Below, piece by piece: positions 1-8,183 of a stretch of 64,000 nt of DNA. Position 1 is the first letter of the stretch. Each line of letters opens with the position of its first letter. The notes below the pieces were generated by a model. That model did not search any database and was not told the DNA's origin. It saw only the letters and a program-made list of their open reading frames with translations. The DNA is taken from the NCBI GenBank assembly GCA_945875545.1, contig CAMCKZ010000003.1:16056-80055 (forward strand), read 5' to 3'. The translations under genes were made by a program, and so were the position numbers. This DNA is from Polyangium aurulentum. GTDB taxonomy: Bacteria > Myxococcota_A > Polyangia > Polyangiales > Polyangiaceae.

Positions 1-46
1 GCGCGGTGGCGCCGGTGGATTGGCGTTCCTCCGAACGAAAACCGCT

Positions 47-790
47 CTATAGCCTGATTTTTCCGAGCAACGGACACACGGCGTCGATGAGGGCGCTCAA
101 CTTCGCCGCCGCGGCCATGCTCGTGATCTCGGGTTCTTCGAGGCTCACCTCGAAGGGCACCGTGAGGCGCGCTTCCGAGTCTCCGAAGTGGGAGCGAAGC
201 CCGCGCAGGTATTCGTCTGTTGTCTTTTGAGCGGCCATCAACTTTTGGAGCTGGCCCACGTAACCGTGAGGAACGCGGTTCGTGCCAGAAAAGACGATCT
301 CGACGGCCGGCCCGCGCTGAATATCAGGGGATTTACGGGCGAAACGCACCAGAAACTGGGCCTGAAGGGCGCTCGGCCCCGTGGCGTGGACAAACACGTA
401 GCCGCGCCGCTCAAACGGCAGTGAAACGAGCACCGGCAGATGGTGCTCAAACGACGCGCAAATGGCGTCAATCGCAGGGTCGAACGGCGCGACGGGCCGC
501 TGGCTTGGCATCTTTTTTGGAGCGCCCGAGCCCAGCCCGCCGAGCGCACCCGGCGCGCCGGAAGCCCGTGGAGGGCCGCCCAACGCCGGTGGACGGGTGG
601 AGTTTATGGGCAGCCGAGGGGGAGCGGGCGGCGGAGCCTTGAGGGAAGGCCGCGCAGGCGTGGCAACGACCCGGGCACCGGGGTTCATTGCGGTGGGACT
701 GACCGGTGGCCGCCGCGCTTGCATGCCCGGGCCTGACGGGAGGGTGCCTACGGCCTGGGCCGGCTTTTTTTGAAAGTTACTGGTGCTCAT
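47..790 (-). CDS. Hypothetical protein with Pro/Ala-rich N-terminus
   Basis: 247 aa. Residues 1-100 are low-complexity Pro/Ala/Gly-rich and look disordered. Residues 100-247 look folded, with alternating hydrophobic strands (PVLVSLPFERRGYVFVHATG and VEIVFSGTNRVPHG), and may resemble a PilZ-like small beta domain, but no diagnostic motif is visible. The ATG at 788-790 overlaps the stop of a possible small upstream ORF as ATGA, suggesting coupling. It is the last minus-strand gene of the rimM-trmD block that can be seen in the window. Function is not recognised. Confidence 0.7.
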   Translation of the reverse strand: MSTSNFQKKPAQAVGTLPSGPGMQARRPPVSPTAMNPGARVVATPARPSLKAPPPAPPRLPINSTRPPALGGPPRASGAPGALGGLGSGAPKKMPSQRPVAPFDPAIDAICASFEHHLPVLVSLPFERRGYVFVHATGPSALQAQFLVRFARKSPDIQRGPAVEIVFSGTNRVPHGYVGQLQKLMAAQKTTDEYLRGLRSHFGDSEARLTVPFEVSLEEPEITSMAAAAKLSALIDAVCPLLGKIRL

Positions 791-990
791 GAAACGGACT
801 CCAAAGGCGCCCGGGACGCGGGCTTAAGACGGAAACGGTGGCTGTGGTCGTCGGGATTCTCGGCGCGGACGTGGCAGGCGAAACCCGGAAAGTAAGGTGC
901 AGACTGCACGGACGTACACTGGCCGCGACCGGGCGCGTAAACCCACATTTTTTCCTGGTCGACGTGATCGGCGCGCGGCCAAAAACTCAT
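787..990 (-). CDS. Possible small hypothetical protein coupled to the next gene
   Basis: 67 aa counted from the ATG at 988-990. It contains two Cys and several aromatic residues (WVYAPGRGQ, YFPGFACHV) and is not simply low-complexity. Its stop overlaps the start of the following gene as ATGA (787-790), the layout shared by the real gene pairs here. A TATACT hexamer lies immediately upstream of the ATG, compatible with a -10 box and a very short or absent leader; no convincing -35 is seen. It carries one copy of the TGCAGWCTGCA motif. No family is recognised. It could instead be leader sequence of the 47-790 gene. Confidence 0.4.
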   Translation of the reverse strand: MSFWPRADHVDQEKMWVYAPGRGQCTSVQSAPYFPGFACHVRAENPDDHSHRFRLKPASRAPLESVS

Positions 991-1029
991 GCTGAGTATA
1001 GCACGAACCGCAGGCGTTCGCACCGATGT

Positions 1030-1593
1030 TCAGTGATTGCCGCGCAGGCGGTCGAGGCTAATGGCTGCGGCAGCCCGAACGCTCAGGTGGTTGTACTCGC
1101 TGGCTGCACTGCCGATGGGCTCAATGAGCCGATCGCAGGCATCGAGAATGGACCTCGGCATGCCCCACCCGGTTCCAAAGAGCAGGACTACGGGCTTTCC
1201 ATCGCCCTCGAGCAGGTTACGGGCATCCGCATACGTCGTGCATACGATACCTTCACGCCGCGCACTCGTCGCCCATACGTCCACCTCGGAACGCCCGCCG
1301 TAGGGCGCAAAGACGTCGTCCAGGGTGGGCACGGTGACAACGATTGCCAGGGCAGTCTTTCGGTCGGGAATCCGCCGACCACTCGCCCCATCGCGCCAAT
1401 GGCCCTGAATGCGCTCAACAAGTTCTCGCTGCGCAGCCACGGGATGTACCAAGTAATACGAACCACAGCCGTAACTCAGCGCACTCCTCGCGATGTCGTG
1501 GATGTCGAGGTTGGTGATCGCCGTGGTGACGATTGCTCCCTGCGCATCGAGAATTGGGTAATGCACGAGGGCCACATGCAGGGATCGGGTCAT
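1030..1593 (-). CDS. SPOUT-type RNA methyltransferase (trmD-adjacent family)
   Basis: 187 aa starting MTRSLHVALVHYP. The alpha/beta pattern and the C-terminal part (LLFGTGWGMPRSIL, then SEYNHLSVRAAAAISLDRL) match the SAM-dependent RNA methyltransferase family often found next to trmD (Pfam Methyltrn_RNA_4, recognised from memory). The late Gly-rich loop plus the NHLSVRAA helix is what a trefoil-knot SPOUT fold is expected to show. The ATG at 1591-1593 overlaps the trmD stop as ATGA, so it is preferred over the longer in-frame start at 1653. Inferred role: methylation of tRNA or rRNA in the same expression unit as TrmD and RimM. The exact target is unknown. Confidence 0.8.
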   Translation of the reverse strand: MTRSLHVALVHYPILDAQGAIVTTAITNLDIHDIARSALSYGCGSYYLVHPVAAQRELVERIQGHWRDGASGRRIPDRKTALAIVVTVPTLDDVFAPYGGRSEVDVWATSARREGIVCTTYADARNLLEGDGKPVVLLFGTGWGMPRSILDACDRLIEPIGSAASEYNHLSVRAAAAISLDRLRGNH

Positions 1594-2447
1594 GATTCCT
1601 CGTCCGGGTGAAACGTCGCGGTCGGGGCATGCGTCTGAGCATCTTCCGTGCAATCTACACGGATATCTCCGGCGCTTGTTGGGGGGCGTTTTCGCCTCGC
1701 CCGCTTCGCCGACTTTTCTGCCGCTATGGCTGCATCGGCTGCGGCTTTTGCCTGCGCGTAAGGTGCATACAAGTCGGGGCGTCGGGCCCGGGTGCGCTCC
1801 TCGGAGTCAGTCTTTCGCCACGCCAAAATGCGCCCGTGATGGCCGCCCGCAAGCACACTCGGCACCGCCGCACCGCGAAACTCCGTGGGCCTTGTGTACT
1901 GCGCGTATTCAAGCAACGGGCCGCCATAAGATTCTTCGACGACGGATAATTCATTGCCCAAAACGCCGGGGCGAAGGCGCACGACGGCCTCACTGATCGC
2001 CATGGCCGCGACCTCGCCGCCGCAAAGAACGAAGTCGCCAAGAGACAGCTCTTCGTCGACGTGGGCCTCGATGCGCGCATCGAAACCTTCGTAGCGCCCG
2101 CAGATGAAAGTGATGGAAGATTCCAGGGAAAGACGACGCGCGTCTGCTTGGCGAAACGGCGCTCCGCCCGGGGTCAGCAGGATGCGTCGCGGCCGTTCAC
2201 CGAGCCGGGCCTCCAAGGCCTCAAGGGTTGCCACGAGGACGTCGACGCGCAGCACCATGCCGCTTCCGCCGCCGTAGGGGGTGTCGTCTACGGACTTGTG
2301 ACGACCAAGACCGTAATCGCGCGGGTTCTCAAAATGAAACGATACGAGACCGTCGCGGACGGCCTGGCCGAGCAACGAGGCTTGGATAAAACTCTGGAAA
2401 ATATCTGGGAAAAGCGTCACGAACGCCAGGCGCTGCGCACCCATCAC
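1590..2447 (-). CDS. trmD: tRNA (guanine-N1-)-methyltransferase TrmD
   Basis: 285 aa. The N-terminus FVTLFPDIFQSFIQ, the PYGGGSGMVLR segment, the knot region ICGRYEGFDARI and LGDFVLCGGEVAAM are hallmarks of TrmD, which makes m1G37 in tRNA from SAM. The C-terminal arm ends in a basic, poorly conserved tail of about 40 residues beyond the usual 240-250 aa. Start is GTG at 2445-2447, overlapping the rimM stop as GTGA, or the adjacent ATG one codon later. It sits between rimM and a second methyltransferase, all stop/start-overlapped, so translation is probably coupled. The usual downstream partner rplS is not present. Confidence 0.96.
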   Translation of the reverse strand: MMGAQRLAFVTLFPDIFQSFIQASLLGQAVRDGLVSFHFENPRDYGLGRHKSVDDTPYGGGSGMVLRVDVLVATLEALEARLGERPRRILLTPGGAPFRQADARRLSLESSITFICGRYEGFDARIEAHVDEELSLGDFVLCGGEVAAMAISEAVVRLRPGVLGNELSVVEESYGGPLLEYAQYTRPTEFRGAAVPSVLAGGHHGRILAWRKTDSEERTRARRPDLYAPYAQAKAAADAAIAAEKSAKRARRKRPPTSAGDIRVDCTEDAQTHAPTATFHPDEES

Positions 2448-2986
2448 GGGGTCATCTCTTCGAGAGCTCCTGCATGCAAAACAATGCGCGGAGCCGACGA
2501 ATCCACCGACTCGACGTAGCGCTCCAGCAAAGGGACCTCCACGGAAGTCGCCGCGTCGCCCTCGCCACTCTGCACCGTTACGACATCGGTGGACGGGTAG
2601 CGCTCGAAGGCTGTGACCTTGCCCTTCGCCTCAAGGCCGCCTCCCGGGCTCCGCTCGAAGACCTCAGCGCCCAGCATATCTTCTATGTAAAACTCACCGG
2701 CCTCGAGCTCGGGGAGGTCTCGACGCAGCACCACAACGGTCAATCCGCGAAGAGATTCCCCGTCGGCCAAGTTGGCGATACCTGCAAACTGCACAGACAT
2801 TGTTTTCGCGGCGCCGCGTACCTCAGCGACGACGAGGGTGCGCTGAACCTTGCCGTCGCGCTCCAAATCGCACGCGAGGCCGGGGCGCAGCGTGGTGCTT
2901 TGCGGGTCGTACAAATGAATGCGGACCGCACCGCGGAGGCCGTGGGGCTTGAGGAGAACACCTAGGGGAATGCGTCGGTCAGTCAT
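2444..2986 (-). CDS. rimM: 16S rRNA processing / 30S maturation factor RimM
   Basis: 180 aa. It starts MTDRRIPLGVLLKPHGLRGAVRI, matching the conserved G-x-hydrophobic-KPHGLRGxV region of RimM, and carries a PRC-barrel-like second half (ELEAGEFYIEDMLGAEV). RimM assists 30S head maturation and binds S19. It is coupled to trmD by a GTGA overlap. Normally it follows khpA directly. Here about 730 bp containing a terminator and a broken TonB-receptor fragment separate the two, so it probably has its own promoter within 2987-3600. Confidence 0.95.
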   Translation of the reverse strand: MTDRRIPLGVLLKPHGLRGAVRIHLYDPQSTTLRPGLACDLERDGKVQRTLVVAEVRGAAKTMSVQFAGIANLADGESLRGLTVVVLRRDLPELEAGEFYIEDMLGAEVFERSPGGGLEAKGKVTAFERYPSTDVVTVQSGEGDAATSVEVPLLERYVESVDSSAPRIVLHAGALEEMTP

Positions 2987-3040
2987 GGGGCGAAATCAGG
3001 GAAAGAGGCGTCTGTGAACGGGTTTCGGTGCCCGCTTCAC

Positions 3041-3453
3041 CTACGCGAAGTTAATCGCGACGCGCGCCATGAGGGTTCGCGGCCAACCGGGCGTCATGTG
3101 AAGCCCGATCACGGCTTGCGGCTCATAGGCAACGCGCGAGGTCGTGACAACTTGAACCTCGCGCCAACGCCCATCCAGCACATTTTCGACGTCGAGGGCG
3201 GCCTCAATCCCTCGGTAACGAAGCCCGAGGCTGACGGCGAAATAGTGAATTCTTCCAGCCAGATAGACGTGCCTGCCCCCGTTTAGTGTGTTCTCAAATG
3301 CCTCACGCGCAGCGAGCACAAGGGCGTGTAGGCACCGAACGTGGGCCGGGCCCCGAAGCCCGCCGAAAACGTCGTTCGTGGTGCCATCGGAACCCTCGCG
3401 CCCGTGCTTGCAGAATGCACGTATGTGGCGTCGGTCACGGTCAGATCCGCGGG
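3041..3453 (-). pseudogene. C-terminal remnant of a TonB-dependent outer-membrane receptor
   Basis: Two minus-strand reading frames together read like the last ~140 residues of a TonB-dependent receptor barrel. At 3334-3453 one frame gives ADLTVTDATYV...GARVPMAPRTTFSAG. At 3041-3310 another frame gives HYFAVSLGLRYRGIEAALDV, ENVLDGRWREVQ, AYEP and PGWPRTLMARVAINFA, ending in a stop. The frame change falls between about 3310 and 3334. The plug and most of the barrel are missing and there is no start. It is therefore a degraded fragment, not an expressed receptor. It lies between khpA and rimM, an unexpected place in a conserved translation operon. Confidence 0.7.
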
Positions 3454-3608
3454 TGCACCGGATCTTGAAAACATTCCGCCAGGGCATCGACGGCCTTGCC
3501 TTCGTCGCGCCTCCAACCATGCAGCCGATGCGCAGCCCATAGATAGCCTACGAAATACGTTGTATGGTTCATGGGCCCGCCCCCCGTGCGCGAAAAGCGC
3601 GAAAACGC

Positions 3609-3650
3609 AAAAAGAAAACCGCAGGGTCAGCGGAGACGCTGAGGCTGCGG
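3609..3650 (-). terminator. Rho-independent terminator after khpA
   Basis: Read on the minus strand, CCGCAG pairs with CTGCGG around an inner TCAGCG-TCTC-CGCTGA hairpin, followed by TTTTCTTTTT. It lies about 65 bp past the khpA stop and would end the rpsP-khpA transcript before the receptor remnant and rimM. Confidence 0.8.
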
Positions 3651-3715
3651 CTTGTTTCCACACGAACCACTCTGGTCACGACCACGAGGGACGCGGCACG
3701 GAGCGCTCACGGGCT

Positions 3716-3952
3716 TCAATCGACGATATCGAGATGAACTTTGCGCTGGTCTCGCGCGCCGGCGGCGGAGAGAACCGTGCGAATCGACTGGGCGGTGCGC
3801 CCATCTTTGCCAATGACTTTGCCGATGTCTGTGCGCGCGACCCGCAGTTCAAGCACCGTGGCGGAATCTTTGGCGTGCTCGGAAATCCGAACTTCTTCGG
3901 GCCTGTCGACGAGGCCCTGCACGATGGCCTCGAGAAGCGACTTGAGATCCAT
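3716..3952 (-). CDS. khpA: KH-domain RNA-binding protein KhpA
   Basis: 78 aa, the usual family size. It begins MDLKSLLEAIVQGLVD and contains the KH signature GKVIGKDGRTAQSIRTVL, in which the GxxG loop (GKDG) contacts single-stranded RNA. KhpA acts as a small RNA chaperone, often with KhpB. It starts 8 bp after the rpsP stop, the conserved rpsP-khpA order. A good terminator follows, so rimM is not simply co-transcribed. Confidence 0.95.
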   Translation of the reverse strand: MDLKSLLEAIVQGLVDRPEEVRISEHAKDSATVLELRVARTDIGKVIGKDGRTAQSIRTVLSAAGARDQRKVHLDIVD

Positions 3953-3960
3953 CAGGATAC

Positions 3961-4218
3961 TCAGGCGCTCGCGCCAGCCTCACGGGCGCGGCGACGAAGG
4001 AGGTTCGCAACCGTGTCGGTTGGAAGCGCCCCAACGCCCTGCCAGTAGGCGAGGCGATCGGCCTTCAAATCAAGTTTGCCCGGGTTCTTCGAGGGGTCGA
4101 AGGTGCCTATCGTTTCGAGAAAACGACCATCGCGCGGTGAGCGCTGGTCGGTGACGACAACACGGTAAAACGGGTTCTTCTTGGAACCGTAGCGGGCGAG
4201 ACGAATGTGAACGGCCAT
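3961..4218 (-). CDS. rpsP: 30S ribosomal protein S16
   Basis: 85 aa starting [20 protein letters not shown], the invariant S16 N-terminus, followed by [14 protein letters not shown]. The start chosen is the ATG at 4216-4218. The frame stays open upstream to 4392, and still further into a repeated non-coding element, but those codons do not resemble S16. Neither ffh nor rplS is nearby. It heads the rpsP-khpA unit, with a 277-bp leader region that contains the repeated element. Confidence 0.96.
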   Translation of the reverse strand: MAVHIRLARYGSKKNPFYRVVVTDQRSPRDGRFLETIGTFDPSKNPGKLDLKADRLAYWQGVGALPTDTVANLLRRRAREAGASA

Positions 4219-4275
4219 GGCAGCTTTTTGTACGTATTTCGTGCGTATTTGTTGCGTAATCAGCGCAGGAATCAG

Positions 4276-4500
4276 GTCCGAAGAACTGAGGTGGCAAAGG
4301 GGCGCCACGGAAGGAGCGTGGTGGCTAGCCGAGGAGCGCGCCGTTGTCAAAGCCCATGGCTTACGCGGATGCTGGGAAACGCGAACCGCCACAAATCGTC
4401 GCTTGCCGTCGTCGAAATACAGAGCCCTCGTTTCTCAAACAGGCCTGCCTCCGACTGCACTGGCTTTGCGGCGGGCGCTGTCTCCCAGCGCATTTCTACG
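4276..4500. repeat. Copy A of a roughly 200-nt repeated non-coding element
   Basis: Shares blocks with 8352-8530. The best block is 4370-4422 against 8413-8465: 41 of 53 aligned positions are identical with one gap, counted by hand. Shared features on the plus strand are GTC[C/G]GAAGAAC, GGCTAGC, ATGCTGG-AAAC-CGA, AATCGTC, AAATACAG and a terminal hairpin followed by TTCTA. Here the hairpin is GCGCTG-TCTCC-CAGCGC (4475-4491). It occupies most of the gap upstream of rpsP. It may be a structured RNA, a leader, or a small mobile repeat; the strand is unknown. Confidence 0.6.
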
Positions 4501-4972
4501 TGCCCACGGAGAGGATGCTCGTGAATCGCGCGAGCAGCAAATACCCTCGGTAATCATGCACCGTCGTGTGCACCTGGTGCGCAGAAATGACCACGCGCCA
4601 AGCGGCCATGGCCTCGCGGTCGGCGCCCGTCGCGGGGTTAAAAATGGGCAGCTCCCAACGCGTACGCAGGGGCAATCGCGACATCGTGACAATGGCGTCG
4701 GAATCGGCCTCGATGGTGGCGTGAGCCCCGGGCAGCGCTCCGTCGTGAACGACGACCACTTCGCCTCGAAAGTCAAGGGTAATCGTGACGTCGGCGTCGC
4801 GCGCGCGCAGCACAAGGCGGCCGAGCATGGCCGCGCACCGCGATCGCGCAACGGGACGGGCCGCCAAATTTTGCCGCAACAATTCCGCCAACATATTGGC
4901 GAGGCCGTTGTCTTCGGCCTCCGGCGCGAGACGCACGTCGAAGGGCCCCGCAGGAGGGGCAGATGGCCTCAC
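4496..4972 (-). CDS. Hypothetical protein, possibly SCP2-like
   Basis: 158 aa. The central part (VTITLDFRGEVVVVHDGALP, then ATIEADSDAIVTMSRLPL) has the strand-turn-strand rhythm of SCP2/sterol-carrier-type lipid-binding domains, but this is only a visual impression. There is no signal peptide and no membrane segment. The GTG start (4970-4972) overlaps the stop of the PilZ gene as GTGA, so the two are probably translated together. It ends inside the edge of repeat copy A. Confidence 0.7.
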   Translation of the reverse strand: MRPSAPPAGPFDVRLAPEAEDNGLANMLAELLRQNLAARPVARSRCAAMLGRLVLRARDADVTITLDFRGEVVVVHDGALPGAHATIEADSDAIVTMSRLPLRTRWELPIFNPATGADREAMAAWRVVISAHQVHTTVHDYRGYLLLARFTSILSVGT

Positions 4973-5334
4973 GACAAGTCGTCTTCCTCGGCGTACGCGA
5001 CGGCCCGTATCAGGTCTTTGAGGCGCTCTTTTGTGGCCGCATCGAGCCCGAGCAGGGCCACGCCCACGCCAGGATTTGCGGCCCCGGACGAGGCCGTATT
5101 CACCCAGCGAACCACAGCGCGGACCGCAAAAACCTCATGCCCCGGCGGCTGGAACGAAAGGTTCATGAGCGTGCCCTCGCTGAGGGGGACAGGCATGGAA
5201 ATGAACAGACCAAGTTCGCTGACGTTCGAGACCGCAGCGTAGAGGAAATTGTCGCCGCATTGGACATCCACGACCCAACTGACCGGGTGACGGACGCTGC
5301 GGCGACGACTTATACGACTACTGGATGGGGGCAT
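4969..5334 (-). CDS. PilZ-domain protein
   Basis: 121 aa, a stand-alone PilZ domain. RRRSVRHPVSWVV supplies the arginine switch motif, and SNVSELGLFI corresponds to the [D/N]xSxxG motif that contacts cyclic di-GMP; here the first position is N. PilZ proteins read c-di-GMP to control motility, polysaccharide or gene expression. It lies 23 bp downstream of the glycosyltransferase gene and overlaps the next gene by GTGA, so a three-gene unit is likely. A c-di-GMP-responsive role for the membrane glycosyltransferase is an inference from context only. Confidence 0.85.
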   Translation of the reverse strand: MPPSSSRISRRRSVRHPVSWVVDVQCGDNFLYAAVSNVSELGLFISMPVPLSEGTLMNLSFQPPGHEVFAVRAVVRWVNTASSGAANPGVGVALLGLDAATKERLKDLIRAVAYAEEDDLS

Positions 5335-5357
5335 GGTTACGACTATTCAATGACTGG

Positions 5358-8183
5358 TTACTGCACGCGTAGCGTACCGCCGTTGATTCGGCCATCGGGA
5401 TCGGCGGTGCCAGAGCGAACCTTCAACCGCTGATCCCCCAGGTACAAGCCGAAGAATATCGTGTAATTTCCCGGGCCAAAGTTGGGCTCCAAGCTCGTCT
5501 CGAAGTCGTCAACGACGAGGTCTCCCGCTCGCCAGAGGGTCGTCGGGTACCGCCCCTTCGCGACCTTGTGATCGCCGTTGTGCCGCCGGCGATTGGCCCC
5601 GTCGATGTGCACAAAAAAATCGTAGTCGGCACCCACCGGCGCGAGAACCCTCATGAGCGTGCGGATGCGAAACTTTCGGCCGGGGCTCACCCCATCGAGG
5701 GGTTTGTTGTCCATGTCGAGGAGGTCAATTCCGACGACGGTCACGCGCCCATCGAGATCGACGTTGAGGGGTCTCTGGGGCACGGGGAGAGCCTCCGGCA
5801 AGACCGCATCGAGCGCATTATTGCTCACCTCGCCCGCGGTTAACGCACTCACCGCAAGCAAGACTTCGCTCGACCTGTCGTCGAGAATCGGAAGGTTGCG
5901 CATCGGGTTCGACTGGGCTCGCCAGAGGGCATCGAGGCGCGGCAAATCGGCACCCTTGAACAGGAGAAATCGGCGATGACTTTGCGGCGCCGCAAGCCAC
6001 CGCACCGATTCTTCGACCGTGGCAACCGAGTTGACCTCGCCCCCGGCGTAGTACGACGAGGCCCGCGTGCCGACGGCCAGCAGGGCCATTTCGTCCCCGG
6101 ATTTTCGGGCTTTTGTGTAACGGTCGAAGACGCCCTTCGGCGAAAGTTGATCGCTCAACTTGGGGTAGACCACCGCGTTCATCGCAAATCCGGCGAGGGC
6201 CGCGCTCACCACAATGCCCGCAGCTCGGCTGCCCTGAAGCAGGTCTCCCGCAATGCCGAGAAGCACGAGCGGCGCAAGGCACGTCGGAATCGCCATCGCC
6301 ACACTCAGGCCCCATTCCCTGCCCGATTGGTGCAGCAAAAACGCCACGACCAGCGGCATCACCGCGAGAAGTGCGGGCAAAAAGAACGCGCCGACCACCA
6401 CGCGCTCCGCGACAGGCCCCGGCGTCCGCACGCGAAGAAACATGGCTTCGAGCGGAGCAAGGCCCCGGGTTAGCGAAGCAAATCCCAACGGTTTCGCGTC
6501 GTCGAAAGCCCACGAAATCACATCGGTCATGAGGCGAGCCCCCATCACGATGACTGCAAATGCCAGCGGAATCGCCCACCAAACATTCATCAAGGCTTGG
6601 CGCGCAGGCAACGGAACACCGAGGGCCCAGGCCGCCTTTTGGCCGACGCCGTAACGCAGAACCACCGCCACGGCCGCCAGCATTCCCGAGAGACTCGCGA
6701 AGCCTTTGGCGACGCCCCACTCCCAGGTCGAGAGAACATTGCGTGCAAGCTGCACGTATCGCCGCGGGTCGAAAACCTCGCCCTCCGCGCGTGGCGAAAG
6801 CAGCGCCACCCAGAAGAGCGCCGCGGGCAAAAGAACGAGGCGCGTCAGGTCTCCAGAGAGCGCCTTGAAGGCCTCTGGAACCACGGCATTTCGCACATTA
6901 AATGCAAGAAACAGCTTCTCGGGCTGCTCACGAAAATCGTGCTGGACGACAAGGACCAGCAACACTCCCGCGATGGCTACGATGAGGCTTGGTCTCGCTC
7001 CCTTTTCAATGTCGCGAAGGGCCATGCCGACGGCCATCGCGATGAGCGGCACGTGCAAAAATGGAACGGGTTCGAGGGAAGCAAGTCCAAGCGAATGAAC
7101 AAAATACGCAACCCCAAGCCCCGTGACAACGAGGGTCCGAGCGCTGCGATTTCCTGAAGCCTCACCCATCGTCATGCGCCCGAGGGCGAACGGAGCGAGG
7201 CCCGCCCAAGGAACGATCGCGTGGCCCAGATCCGCAATAACGGCGTCAAACGTAGGTGCCGGTTTGACCATGCGCGGGAGCGAACCGAGCCAATAACTGA
7301 AGGTTCCGGATGGCGTATGACCGAGAGCATACGCTACACGGCCACCGAGTAGGATGGTGGCCAATGCAGCGCAAATGACCAGGGCTACGCCCATGGCATC
7401 GAGCACGGCGGCTCCTTCTACGACCATCACGAAACCCGCCAAGGCCACGGTGGCGAGCGGGATGATGGCACCGAAGAAGACACCTCGAGACAAGACCGCA
7501 GCGGCGAGGGCCACAAGACCCAAAACGAGAGCGGTCGTGCGGACGCACTTGGAACACTCGCCCGCACCCATGCCAAAGGCCGCGGTTCCGAGACCCAGCG
7601 TGGCACCGGTCACCGCAACGATGGCGACGATATCGCCGATGAGCGCGTGCGCCTGCACGGCGAATAGAGGCATCGTCACAAGGCAGGCCACCGCGAAGAC
7701 CGCCGCACGGCCGTCGGAGGCGCGGCGCACGACGGCATGAACGATGAGAGCCCCGGCGATCGCGAGCAAAATAAAGGGCAGACGACCGGCCCACTCCCGG
7801 AGCCCAAAGGCTGCAAAGCCCCCCGCAGAAAGGATGAAGGGCAGTTCGCCGCGCCCGAGATCATCGAGGTGCGGCATGGTCGGATCGGCGTTCGCGAGAG
7901 CCAGGCCGTCGGCGTGAAAAAGATGGACCGCGAGGCGCCGTGCGAGCTCGGCGACGTTGAGCTCATAGGGGTCCCAAAGGCCCGCGCGCGAGGGGAACGG
8001 GACGACCAGGCACGCAATCACCGCGAGGCCCAGCGACACGAGCCACGGGCGCGGAACGAGCGAATGCGCAGGCACCAGTTCCGCCGTCGCCTCACCGGGC
8101 GGCGAGTCTTCGGTCGAGGGTGGTAGCGCCCGAGAGTCCTCGGATTCACACGGCAAAGGCTCAGCAGACGAAATTTCGGCCAT
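5358..8183 (-). CDS. Polytopic membrane glycosyltransferase, GT39/ArnT-like, with C-terminal beta domain
   Basis: 941 aa. After a roughly 45-residue polar N-terminus there are many hydrophobic segments. The first luminal loop contains LWDPYELNVAELARR, and later LPFILSAGGFAAFGLREWAGRLPF, the pattern of PMT/ArnT-type transferases, where an acidic residue after TM1 is catalytic. Such enzymes move a sugar from a polyprenyl-phosphate donor to protein or lipid in the periplasm. The last ~150 residues (VTVVGIDLLDMDN to the end) form a soluble beta-rich region with DYDFFVHIDGANR, like carbohydrate-binding sandwich domains. It is longer than usual (500-600 aa). Start ATG is 8181-8183. A PilZ gene follows closely. 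Confidence 0.8.
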   Translation of the reverse strand: MAEISSAEPLPCESEDSRALPPSTEDSPPGEATAELVPAHSLVPRPWLVSLGLAVIACLVVPFPSRAGLWDPYELNVAELARRLAVHLFHADGLALANADPTMPHLDDLGRGELPFILSAGGFAAFGLREWAGRLPFILLAIAGALIVHAVVRRASDGRAAVFAVACLVTMPLFAVQAHALIGDIVAIVAVTGATLGLGTAAFGMGAGECSKCVRTTALVLGLVALAAAVLSRGVFFGAIIPLATVALAGFVMVVEGAAVLDAMGVALVICAALATILLGGRVAYALGHTPSGTFSYWLGSLPRMVKPAPTFDAVIADLGHAIVPWAGLAPFALGRMTMGEASGNRSARTLVVTGLGVAYFVHSLGLASLEPVPFLHVPLIAMAVGMALRDIEKGARPSLIVAIAGVLLVLVVQHDFREQPEKLFLAFNVRNAVVPEAFKALSGDLTRLVLLPAALFWVALLSPRAEGEVFDPRRYVQLARNVLSTWEWGVAKGFASLSGMLAAVAVVLRYGVGQKAAWALGVPLPARQALMNVWWAIPLAFAVIVMGARLMTDVISWAFDDAKPLGFASLTRGLAPLEAMFLRVRTPGPVAERVVVGAFFLPALLAVMPLVVAFLLHQSGREWGLSVAMAIPTCLAPLVLLGIAGDLLQGSRAAGIVVSAALAGFAMNAVVYPKLSDQLSPKGVFDRYTKARKSGDEMALLAVGTRASSYYAGGEVNSVATVEESVRWLAAPQSHRRFLLFKGADLPRLDALWRAQSNPMRNLPILDDRSSEVLLAVSALTAGEVSNNALDAVLPEALPVPQRPLNVDLDGRVTVVGIDLLDMDNKPLDGVSPGRKFRIRTLMRVLAPVGADYDFFVHIDGANRRRHNGDHKVAKGRYPTTLWRAGDLVVDDFETSLEPNFGPGNYTIFFGLYLGDQRLKVRSGTADPDGRINGGTLRVQ

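Noticed and set aside
838..1611. Plus-strand open frame opposite the SPOUT methyltransferase
   Set aside because: Shadow of a clearly recognisable minus-strand gene; no motif.
4265..4310. SRP RNA-like motif (TCAGGTCCGAAGAA)
   Set aside because: Resembles the 4.5S apical loop for a few bases, but the GGAA-type loop and the flanking stem are not there.
4217..5242. 341-codon plus-strand frame
   Set aside because: Covers the repeated element and the antisense of two coupled minus-strand genes; Arg-rich and without a domain.
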